Of a stretch of 64,000 nt of DNA, positions 22,575 through 32,963 are shown one piece after another. A program made the translations under genes and the position numbers. The stretch comes from Saposhnikovia divaricata. Lineage: Eukaryota > Streptophyta > Magnoliopsida > Apiales > Apiaceae. The DNA lies in the NCBI GenBank assembly GCA_036435485.1, contig CM071594.1, positions 97,491,001-97,555,000 on the forward strand, read 5' to 3'. Within the stretch, counting starts at the first letter, position 1; every line of letters begins with the position of its first letter. The notes under the pieces are model-generated. The model was not told the origin of the DNA, ran no database searches, and saw only the letters and a list, made by a program, of their open reading frames with translations.

Positions 22575-24540
22575 GTAGTATAAGACTCTCGATTTCAAAT
22601 TTAGAAAAGTGTATGTGTGTGGTGAGACTAAATACACATTTTAGTTATTTGTATACAAACAATGCAATCTTGCAGTCTGCTTTCCATGTTAAATAATCTA
22701 ATGCCTGATCTCTGTTCTACATTCAGTTACTTTATTATAGATGTATGAATGTATTTAACAAACACAATCTTTCTCCCTTTTTTCCACAATTTGTAATATT
22801 GTATTTAGCAAAATATCATATACCATGTATGAATTTTCTCCTTTTAAATTATTTGTGGTAGTCAAATTGTTTCCTGCTAGCTACTATGTTCGTTGATTTA
22901 ATTGAGTATGATAAATTGGTTTGGTGCTTTTTGTTCTGGACTGGTTGTGGAATCTCCTCATAAATTTCCAAGATTGTGGCATCTTTTCACCCTGAATTTA
23001 AAATTGGAGTTATATGCTTTTATAGTGCAGCAAGTTGCTTCCATTAAGTATATAATTAGTTATCTTGCTATGAAGATATGGATAGAATTGTATACACGTA
23101 TATTGGTATACAATAGAATTTTTAAAACAAAGCCAAATCAATATTTAATTGTATGAGATGATTCTAAAGGGTATTAGTATTGCATTTTGAAAGCTTTCGA
23201 AAATCTTTTACTAAATTTCCGTAATTGTGGTGTTCAACTACTTTCTTCTAAACTACCAGAAAGCCAAAAGTTAATGGTTTAATCATCCCTACTCAATTTC
23301 GAACTAAGAATGTTAGGAAGCATTGCCAAAGTTAAATGTGCTATCAAGCTAATTATGTGTTATTAATTTTTTTCCTGTTTCCAAATAGAAGCCTTCTTTA
23401 TAACTCTGCAAGTATATTACTATGTAAGCCATAAAAGTAGATTGTAATTATCTGAATCAAATTTAATTTTAGTATAAATTTATATTACATTTGAAAGCTG
23501 TAAGTACACCCTAAGAATTAAATTTTCTTTTAGATACACTCAACCTATTATACAATTTCTGTTACGACTTTTAGTATATTCTTATCACAACAGGAGTTTC
23601 TAATCATTCTTGACTATGTCTGAATGCATCAATATTATGCTTACAAGGAATAATTTTGATTTAGATCACAAGACTGCATGATATCCTAGAAGACTATCTC
23701 CTGTATCAAGGATATCTGTACTGTCAACAATTGCTGTACATCATATTGTCAACAACTGCAGTATGACTTGGAATTAATCTTACGGCTGCAGATACTATCA
23801 TATTGTATGACAGTGATCGGTGAGATTTTATCCTTGCATCTTATGGCATTAGTGTATTGTGTATGCTAGAGATACCTACAGCAAATCGAGAAGCATTTAT
23901 ATAGTAATTTGATAGCATAATTGGTCTAAGACCGGTCTCTGCATCAAATTTTGAGTGAGGTACTTGATTTAGTTTTGCATGGTTATGTAACTTACAAGCT
24001 TTTTGTTGTTATTTCTTTTTTTAGGAAGTGGTTAACTAAATAATTGAGCTTAATAAACACCTAGCAAGCTTGAGTACTTGCATGAGGCTATTGAACCAAC
24101 ATCAAGACATTAAGTACCTGATTGCAATTTTTTTTGTATATATACAGATGCAATGCACCTTAATATTTTTTCCTATTTTGTGCAGCTACTCATATTATTG
24201 TGGCAAGGTTGTGACAAAGACATCGTAGAGCAGAGTTTGAGGAAGAAATCAATGGATGTGTTAAAGAAAAGGCTGAGACTTTGACTGAGATGTAGAAAAC
24301 ATTTCCACTCATAGCATGAAAATATGTCTTCTCATATTAAAATAGGTCATCTTCTAATCTCAATTAATTCGGCATGTTCAGTTATGGTTTATTTGGCATC
24401 TCTTGAGTTTCATTAGTAACTCTGATATATTATTGACTCTTATTAAATGTTAGAACAACTCTAATAACTTTCCTAGATTCAATTATCCAAAATGTACATA
24501 AAGCTAATTATTCAAAATCTTGAACGGCACCAGGGTTTGA

Positions 24541-24635
24541 GTAAACACGTTTGATATGAAGGATGTAACTTATCCTTTTATATATGGTGGTGATGCACCT
24601 AATATTACTGGAGGTTTTAATGGTTCATCATCCAG
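24541..24635 (+). pseudogene. Subtilisin-like protease (cucumisin type) exon fragment
   Basis: The frame encodes VNTFDMKDVTYPFIYGGDAP followed by NITGGFNGSSSR. This is a characteristic stretch of plant subtilases, lying after the catalytic His region in the protease-associated part (the usual pattern is NTF......YP..YGGDAPN....S.S..C). It ends at a splice donor (AG|GTAAGA). An in-frame TGA immediately precedes it and no other subtilase exon is visible, so it is an isolated fragment rather than a gene. Capture by a transposon would explain it. Confidence 0.65.
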
Positions 24636-25388
24636 GTAAGAAAACTTATCCAATATAATCTATCTCGAAACTTCTAGAATTTAATTGAATTAGGGCACTT
24701 GGTCCGAGTATATTTAGTATTTTATGCTTTGTCTCAAGTACTACCCTGCTAGATTAAGTTAAGAAACTTACAGTTAGTATATATAATTTTACAATTTGTC
24801 TCAATTTGACAGTTAAAAAACTCTGATATATAATTTTACAAATACTATATGCTCAAATTGTTTGTTGAATGCTAATGCTATATATATAGTTTCATAAGCG
24901 TGTATGCTATTGAAAGTAGTGTTTAAATGTAGTGGTATCTTACATAGTTTGATTCTTATTAATGAATTCTATAATGTGTAAACAGTACAAATAAATTAGC
25001 TAATTGCCTGTAGCTTTGAATGATGATTATAAATTCTATTTAGACATCTACTGTATGTGTCATTTACAAAGCAAATTTCTTATATCTAGATGTATTGATA
25101 TCTTATATATTTGTAGTTTTCTTCTTTATTGAGTGTTATCAATTATGATGTGTAGATTCCTGTACCATTAGCATGATCGGTGCCTTTGGATTCTATCTGG
25201 ACATCTAGCTACTTTATCTATTGTGTTTTGAATCATATTGCTGCATATAACCTTAGTTTTAAATTTTCTTTTGTGTCTTGGACTCTTGGTTGATCTTTTA
25301 TGTGGGTCAAGTGTGCAATAGCTTTATATTTTATAAATTTTGAAAAATTGGTTTATGGGTTTAGTGCTTCCATTGCATATTTCTGCAG

Positions 25389-25593
25389 AAGTACTGGTCC
25401 CACTAAAACTCAGTTTGTTGATGGGTTTCTACAGTTAATGAAACAACCTCAAATGGGTTTTGCTAACCAGTTCAATGTGCCACCTCAACACCAGCTTCTG
25501 CAGAAACCAATTATTACTCCAAAACAGCAGTTAACAGGTGGCATTTGCGAGCAAATTTCAGCTGCAAGCCACCTCCATCAGCAGCAGCAACAG
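25389..25593 (+). pseudogene. Gln-rich exon-like fragment with both splice sites
   Basis: A 205-bp open stretch runs from a TTTCTGCAG acceptor to a CAACAG|GTAATA donor. It encodes a Gln/Pro-rich segment with FVDGFLQLMKQPQMGFANQF and a terminal HLHQQQQQ. Such low-complexity sequence is typical of transcriptional regulators, but I do not recognise the parent gene. Flanking coding exons are not evident. Confidence 0.35.
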
Positions 25594-25939
25594 GTAATAT
25601 ATGACCAGCTTTATAAGGCAACATAGTTAATATTGTCTGGAAATTTCTCACATGCGTAAGCGATATTGGCGTGGCTCAATCACCAGCTTTCTCTGATAAT
25701 GCTTATGGACGGATAATGCTTATGGATTGTATAGTGGTTGACGGTGAGCGGAGCAAATTGGTTTCATTCTTTTTGGTACGATCTTCTACCTCATTTGGAA
25801 GATTATCTACTACAGTACTTTATATGTTTTTATGTATGTGCAACACCTCTCCATAATTAGTTTCATTATCGCTTCATCCTGTTTATAGGTTTGAGCATCT
25901 AATAAGTTGGCGGCTTGGCCATCCTCGATTCGTTGAAGT

Positions 25940-26008
25940 CTACTAAAATGGTTAATCAGGACCCTCGACATATGCTTTTTGTTTTTGGGGCATATCTTGA
26001 CCAAAAGG
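25940..26008 (+). pseudogene. Short coding-like fragment ending in a possible donor
   Basis: A frame reading MVNQDPRHMLFVFGAYLDQK ends at AAG|GTTCG. It is not recognised and may be another captured piece or chance. Confidence 0.2.
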
Positions 26009-27943
26009 TTCGTTTCTTAAATTTTGATTTTTTTAGAAAAAAGTAGAACCTCCATATGGTTGGATTTTGCGGCTTTACATTGCACAATCAAACATTTCAT
26101 TTACATTCAGCAAAATAAGTTATTATTATATTGAAAAGAAAATACTAACATTTTATTTATCGAGTTTAGGCACTAAAAGAAGACTTTAGGAATTTGTTAA
26201 ACAATTAAATGTCTAGATTTTTGAAATAACTGTGGAGTTACTCATGAAAATTCATTTTTAAAAAAAATGAATTGTCATGAGTAATACTGTTTGAGTTATG
26301 GGTTTATATAAGAAACAAAATATGAGTAGCACAAAGGTATCACGACTCAAAAGGATGAGCTATCCGTTTATTAAGAGATTAGTGAGTTTTTTGGTGTTTG
26401 TAGAGCCTCTTTGAGAAATTTCATATATCTTGATTGCTTAATATCTCAGTTCCTTAAAATGGATACTTAATATTTAGAATATTGTGAAATGATAGTAGCA
26501 TCTTTTTGTTACATTATATGATAATTATGTTTAGACTCAGATGGATTTTCCGGGGAAACTGAAGTGAATCTGATCTTTTTATCATTTTAGATTTTAAACC
26601 ATGAAGGTTAACTAAGTGAGGTAGTTAAATAGATTGGTTGGTACTGTATGAAGCAGCTATCAGAAAGTACTGAATAAAAATAAAACAATGGAGAGACAAT
26701 TAAAGTAGTTAGAAAAGGATAAAATAATGTTGATTAGTGACAGCTTGACTACCTTTATGACGACTACAATTCACTTACAATTTGGCTACAGTTCACTTAC
26801 AAGTTCAGAAGTTGGCTTTCATGGGCTTCTTTGATTACAATTGCTACTTCTTGGAATGCATTTCTAATTATTTTCTGAGGAAGTCTCAACTAGAAAAAGT
26901 GATCAGCAGTTCTTCCAAAATCACAATCATCATGAGGTCAACCATTGTCCTGTATGTTGGATTGGTAATTATTAAAGATTTGATTAAGCTCACTCCTTTC
27001 TTTGTCAACTACAGGTGAAAATCTGTATTAGTATGTATATTTTTTTACTTATGTAATTATAATTATTATTCCCCAGCCATGTTTTGTTAGTTTAGTAGTG
27101 TAAATTATAAATAGTATTAGCTGATAATGTAGTACTTGGCCCATATGTTTGTTGATTTTATCAAGATATAATCATCTTTGCAGGAGTAATAAGAGTTACT
27201 TTCAAGCGGATTAGCGGAGGCTACCAACAATTTTCTAAAAACCATATATGAGTCACAGATCATGTAGAGAGGACAAGAAATTTAGTTAGTAGGATAAGTA
27301 AAATTGGGAAAAAAAAAATTAACTTTAGGATTGCCTCCACTTATAGCAGTTGCACCCATTCCACTATGTTATATTAATTTTAGGAGTACATTTTATATCA
27401 CCTTCTTTAAGCGTGTAACTATTCCAATTTATTGAAGGGATCCCGATTACGATTCAGGATTTATTTCAAATGTTCTAGATTGAAGCACAGACCCTTTAAA
27501 TATTTAAGTCCAATATTTTACATATTGTATTGAAGTCTAATAATTGTCAAGTCTATATCAGTTTGAATTGTTCTTACAGGTTTTCAGCCTAATGGAAAGG
27601 CTCCAATTTCCTATAGAAATAAGAGCATAGTTAACACCCAATGTCTACTCACCATCAGAATACTGATGAAGTTTTTTATTATAATTATTCAGATTCCTGC
27701 TAGGAATGCTCTAGAAGCTGGTATGTCCTCTTAAGTTCTAAAGTTCAGCTATATCTGCTATGTTTAGAATGGCTTAGTGCTGATTAATTATTTGTGTGAT
27801 AGGATTCCAATAGTATCTAACTTGCACGAGAACTATTATTAAGGAGATATGTCGACTACATTCTCAGGTAAAGAGAATCCATGGAATATATGATAATTGA
27901 TAGATATTATATTCCTGCCAATATGTGATAATTGATAGATAAG

Positions 27944-28319
27944 TTATTCTTGCCAAAGATGATTATATGTATTGCAATAGAAAGGGACCCAATAGCTTGG
28001 AAAAATTCAAAAAGTTTGAGCTAAAAAGACTAATCACTCTTGAATAGCAGTGCTGATTTTAAAAGTTAAGATTTTGAGTTGCTTCCTTACGTTGCTGGTA
28101 GAAGAGGTAATCAAGCTTATTCTTTTTGTAAGACAATAGTTATTGAACTTTCAACTTTCTATGTCTGAACTCTTTCACAGTTTTGATTGGGAGCTTTCCT
28201 GTGAGATCCAGGATAATGATATTGATTGGATAGAATTTTTTGGCATCTTAATGCGCAGAATTATAATTGTTAATGTTGACCTGGACCAGGCATGTGAATT
28301 CAAGAGGCAAGGGGCTTGA
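27944..28319 (+). pseudogene. Cytochrome P450 3'-end pseudogene (CYP71-clan-like)
   Basis: Successive segments in shifted frames recall the P450 C-terminal third. An AIERDPIAWKNSKSL stretch (about 27974-28015) corresponds to the usual A-IGRDP--W-NP--F. DFELLPYVAGRR (28070-28105) corresponds to DFELIPFGAGRR just before the heme Cys. LFHSFDWEL (28170-28196) and EFFGILM correspond to the LLHSFDWxL...FGIT tail. The heme-binding Cys is absent after AGRR, and there are stops and frameshifts between segments, so it cannot be functional. No N-terminal part is seen. Family level (CYP76- or CYP71-like) is a guess. Confidence 0.65.
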
Positions 28320-28895
28320 TTTATTTGGGTGGAGAATATGGAGAAGTGGTGGGAAGTGCACATGAAACGGATGAGATGAAAGATTTCGCATCTCAAGATG
28401 AAGGTTGAGGTGGGAGTATTAATCCATAGGAACCTTGATAACATGCCTGGTGTTTTTTAAAGTTGTTTGTGCTACAGAATCAGTGTTCGTGTGTTCTATG
28501 GTAGTTCCATGTTTTGTTTTTCAAATTCTTCCCCATGTTAGTGATGCTAATTTTTTATCTTTCTTTTTTTATTAGGATATATTAGCTATAGTGTCTATTT
28601 TCTTTTATTAGATGTTGTTGTCAGGGCTATTGTAAATGATTACTCATGGTTCAACTTTGTTATTGAAATTACAAAAATTACACTACAAAATTAATACAAT
28701 GAACTTAAAATTAATTACAATGCTACATAATATACCAATAATGCCATCTAAATAAGCTATAATGTATTATGAATTTTATAAAAAAATGCATTAATAGTTT
28801 ATTATACTGATTGTTAAATTTAGCATTGTGAAAAAAAAAACATATTTAAACAAGATTAAAATTCAGAAAGAAATAGAATTATAATTTTAAAATAC

Positions 28896-29414
28896 TGTTG
28901 TGGAATAAAAACGAGGGTTACGAATATTGCGGCTAGGGTTTGTATGTATTAAATACAAGGGATGGTGAGCTTCGAGCTTTAATGGCTGTTCTTGCGTTCG
29001 AGACTGATCGGTCCTCACAAGATGCTTACGTATCTCTGTATTGCTAGAGAATCAAGCCAACGTAGTTCTGAGAATGAGGGGTCAGGCCCTTTATATAGGC
29101 TGAGAAGCCTTAGAATTTTGGTAGGATTCGGAGACTTGGCGGGCAAGTCACCTCCTTGAGGAAGGTTCTAGACTCCTTCCTTGTAAGAATCAGTTTCCAT
29201 GTTGAATCGGATGCCTTGGAGGCTAAGTCTAGCAGGAGTAGTATCCTTATTTGACTATTATTTGCTGAGTTGTTTATTACCCCTAATATTAATTACGACA
29301 TTAATATTTAATTAGGGTTTTGAGCCCCATAAATGGGCCCCACGTTTGGACCGTACCGGGTCTAATTAACTTCACATTAAATGTGTCTTTAGGGCTTATT
29401 TTTAGCCCATATCA
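28896..29414 (-). repeat. 3' LTR of the Tat-type element
   Basis: 519 bp, reading TGTTGTGG...CCATATCA on the + strand. It is followed on its inner side by CCCCCCAAC, the complement of the polypurine tract. It contains the - strand TATATAAAGG promoter box. Confidence 0.9.
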
Positions 29415-30180
29415 TTTGCCCCCCAACTTCTAGGAAAACTGATCAGGTTTTCCTTGAAGTTTTAACGGTCCTTTCCAAGACTCGGGTCAGGGTTCATCTT
29501 TATACACTAGTGTTTCACGAGTATTGTCTTTATGTAAAGCGTGGAGCGACCGACGCGTTTACGACAATGTTAATTCGATGCTAATCGGCACTAATCAGCC
29601 TTAACGACATTTAAACAATGTTTGAACGACGTTGAACGGCATAAAACGGCACTAAACGGTACTAACTAGCCTTAAACGACACTTAAACAACGTTTAAGTG
29701 ACGCCAACCAGCATTAAACGACACTGAACGGGGCTTATCGGCACTAACGGTGCTAATCGGCACTTAATCGGTGCTTATCGGCACTAACGGTATTAATCGG
29801 GTGCTTATCGGCACTAACAAGCCTTGAACGACACTTAAACAATGTTAAGCGATTCTAAACGGCGCTAAACGGCACTAGTGGGGGGTCCGGAGGCAGCAAC
29901 CCCCGAGCGGGGTCCAAGGGGCGGCAGCCCCTGGCGGGGTCCAAGGGGCAGAGCCCCTTGGAAATTTTTTATTTCCAAGGGCTAGTACTATTCAGAAATT
30001 ATCATTTCGACTCAAATTTCTGAATTTTAATCACAAATTTCGATCAGGAAACTTCACATTTTTTGACGGCACTGATGGCACTAATCGGCGCTAAACAGTG
30101 CTAATCGGCACTAATCCGTGTTTAAACGGCACTAATCTGTGCTAATCAGCACTAATCGGTGCTAACAGACACTAATTTCA
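29415..30180 (-). repeat. Tat 3' UTR: degenerate CGGCACTAA-type short repeats and GC hairpins
   Basis: From about 29530 to 29880 and 30060 to 30180 the sequence is built of degenerate 9-13 bp units such as CGGCACTAA, GGTGCTTAT and AAACGACACTT. At 29880-29970 are GC-rich hairpins, including a perfect CCAAGGGGC-AGA-GCCCCTTGG stem-loop. Nothing here is coding. Confidence 0.65.
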
Positions 30181-30269
30181 AACTCATATTTCACTTCTCT
30201 TGATTACCAAATCAAAAAAAACAAAAACAAGAAAAAACAAAATTTTGCATACCCAACTCGAGCATCGCT

Positions 30270-30540
30270 GTCGGTCGGCCGGGTAAAAACCCGTACCGAC
30301 CATCACTCCCGGTCGGCTGGAGGGTGTTACAAGGGGCCGGTCGGCCGGTGACCCGGTCGGCTGGTTTTTTTTCCGGTCGGCCGGTTTTCTTCGGTTTGCC
30401 GGTTTTTTTTTTTTGTCGAACCCATACCGATCGTCGACGTCGGTCGGCCGACGTGTGCCCGGAAGGCCGATCGGCTGGGGACCCGGTCGGCCGGTTTCAT
30501 ATCCGTGCCGGCGGTCGATTCTGGTCGGCCGGAAAATTTT
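30270..30540 (-). repeat. GGTCGGCCGG-rich region of the Tat 3' UTR
   Basis: The palindromic decamer-like motif GGTCGGCCGG and variants recur about a dozen times in 270 bp. Long open frames occur in both strands here but are low-complexity and match no family. Confidence 0.6.
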
Positions 30541-31290
30541 TTCGCATTCGATCATCGAAATGGAATCAATATTGGCCATTCATGGCTAAAGTTAATTATT
30601 TTCGCACACCGATATCGATCATCGATATGGAATAACATTTGGTTTCATATCGATCATCGATATGGAATCAATATTGGCCATTCATGGCTAAAGTTACTTA
30701 CTTTCGCATACCGATATCGATCATCGATATGGAATCAATATTGGCCATTCATGGCTAAAGTTACTTACTTTCGCATACCGATATCGATCATCGATGTGGA
30801 ATCAATATTGGCCATTCATGGCTAAAGTTAATTATTTTCGCATACCGATATCGATCATCAATATGGAATCAATATTGGCCATTCATGGCTAAAGTTACTT
30901 ACTTTCGCATACCGATATCGATCATCTATATGGAATCAATATTGGCCATTCATGGCTAAAGTTACTTACTTTCGCATACCGATATCGATCATCGATATGG
31001 AATCAATATTGGCCATTCATGGCTAAAGTTACTTACTTTCGCATACCGATATCGATCATCGATATAGAATCAATATTGGCCATTCATGGCTAAAGTTAAT
31101 TATTTTCGCATACCGATATCGATCATCGATATGGAATCAATATTGGCCATTCATGGCTAAAGTTACTTACTTTCGCATACCGATATCGATCATCGATATG
31201 AAATCAATATTGGCCATTCATGGCTAAAGTTACTTACTTTCGCATACCGATATCGATCATCGATATGGAACCATCGTTGGCCATTCAGGG
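30541..31290 (-). repeat. 67-bp tandem repeat array in the Tat 3' UTR (about 11 copies)
   Basis: Starts of the GGAATCAATATTGGCC motif recur every 67 bp (for example 30663, 30730, 30797, 30864, 30931), with one shortened variant near 30628. Each unit carries a palindrome ATATCGAT-C-ATCGATAT and a GGCCATTCATGGCTAAAG block. Copies differ by a few substitutions. Tandem arrays between pol and the 3' LTR are characteristic of Tat/Ogre elements. Confidence 0.9.
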
Positions 31291-31588
31291 CTCTGTTTGA
31301 GGTTTTATATAGTACCTTGAATCCCATCACTCTCACTAACTGTTTCTGTGCCTTCAAGGCATTATCAGGGAGCCAACTAGTCTCAAGATGAGCTCGAAGA
31401 GGGTCTATCCTTCAGCTTACATCAACTGGTGCTACCAATTTTGATTCGATGGTGGAGTCTTCAGGACTTGGAAGCAAAAGCTCTCTGCATAATTCTTTAT
31501 CCAAGAAGAGCCATACTTAGACTGGGCTTCGGCCTTAATGTTCTTTTCTCCCTTGGGATATACTCAACATGGCATTTATCGAGCGGGG
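31291..31588 (-). pseudogene. C-terminal remnant of the Tat second RNase H domain
   Basis: On the - strand a decayed frame reads PREKNIKAEAQSKYGSSWIK followed by NYAESFCFQVLKTP, then stops. This is the end of the archaeal-type RNase H region that normally precedes integrase in Tat elements. It is separated from its N-terminal part (51064-51497) by the Athila insertion. No integrase follows. Confidence 0.7.
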
Positions 31589-31593
31589 CTATC

Positions 31594-32852
31594 TGATAAG
31601 TGGATTTTATATCCACTGGGAATCCCTCCGTTTAGCTTAAATTGATTGTTTTGGACTCAAGTTGTTGTAGTTTTGATGTGTTTTGTTGAGTTGTGCAGAT
31701 TTACGAGAATGTTGATTAAAGTTGATGCTTCTATCGTTTTTGGAGAATTAATTAATTAAAATTCGGATTTTTGAGAAGGGCTGCGCACTTTATACTGTTT
31801 GGGCCATATCTGGAGTTCTAGAAGTCCGTTTTCAGCCCATTTACAGTCCACGCGAAGCTTGAGAGATTTTCTACAATATGGGATAGGTTTCACACGACCA
31901 GGCCGCGTGTGGTGGGCCCAGGAAGCACGACCAGCAGATAGATGGAAGCAGAAAAATTACTGTTTTGCCCTTTTCTAGTTCTAATTGTATTTTAGGCAAT
32001 TTTTAATACCTGAATTGAATTCTAATTGTAATAGAAGGTAATATCTTGCTGGGCAAGATTTGTAGAGCCTATTTAAACACATCTTACCATTGTAAATCAT
32101 AACAATTCATAGCTGTAAATCGTATCAAGGTACTTTCGATCTTCAATTCTTTCTTCAATATTATGTTTTCATTTATTATTATTATTATTATGTTTTCTTT
32201 ATTAAATATGTGTAACTAATTCTCTAATCTGAGGATTGGGTAGTATTCCTTGGTATTCATGCATGCTTGATTATGTGATTTTCTGCCTGGCTGATTTGTT
32301 AATGAGATCTTAACACAATTAGGGGAGTCATGAACCTTTGATTGGATTCTAGGGATTGTAATAAGCTTGGGAGAGAAGTTGCAATCTTAGTACATGATTT
32401 AACAGACATAATTTGAATATTAGATCGGGAGATTAATAGGAGAATTGTGAGACATATAATTCTTGGCATATAACAGTTTATAGATATACTTTGATTGTAT
32501 CACGGGAGTGTCAATTACGGTGTAGCTGTAAGCACTATATTGTAGCCTGGGAGGGTACAGTATAACTTTAGAAGAATTGTTTTCAGCAAGGTAGGAACAC
32601 AGATATCACATTAATATTGAGCATGTATTGAGACCAAGTGAAGAACCCCAGTTCTTAGATTGTTTTCCCATATATTTGAATCTCAGTTTAAAATCAATTC
32701 TTAGTGTTTATAATTAGTTCTTGGTTAATTTAGCTAAAACACAAACAAAAAAAATTCTTCTCACACACTTCTAGACGTAAAGAGATAAGATACTTGAACT
32801 TGATATTACATTCAGTCCTTCCCTGCGAACGAACACAAAAATACTACTAACA
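31594..32852 (+). repeat. 5' LTR of the Athila element
   Basis: 1259 bp, starting TGATAAGTGG and ending ACTACTAACA. It is followed by AAT and the primer-binding site TGGCGCCGCTGCCGGG at about 32856-32871. An (ATT)n microsatellite lies near 32170-32190. Confidence 0.92.
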
Positions 32853-32963
32853 AATTGGCGCCGCTGCCGGGGAAGGCAGCATAGTTGAGTTTAGGTAAAT
32901 TGTTTCTTATTGTTTAGATTTTAATTGGTTCCACAAGTTGTTTTGTTGGTGATTTTCAGGTGT

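Noticed and set aside
22425..22637. 70-codon - strand frame
   Set aside because: No recognisable motifs; overlaps a more protein-like + strand segment.
30184..30635. Open frames of 103-131 codons on both strands
   Set aside because: They come from GGTCGGCCGG-type repeats, overlap on opposite strands, and show no recognisable domain.
30541..31290. CRISPR array
   Set aside because: Head-to-tail 67-bp repeats without unique spacers, inside a plant retrotransposon.
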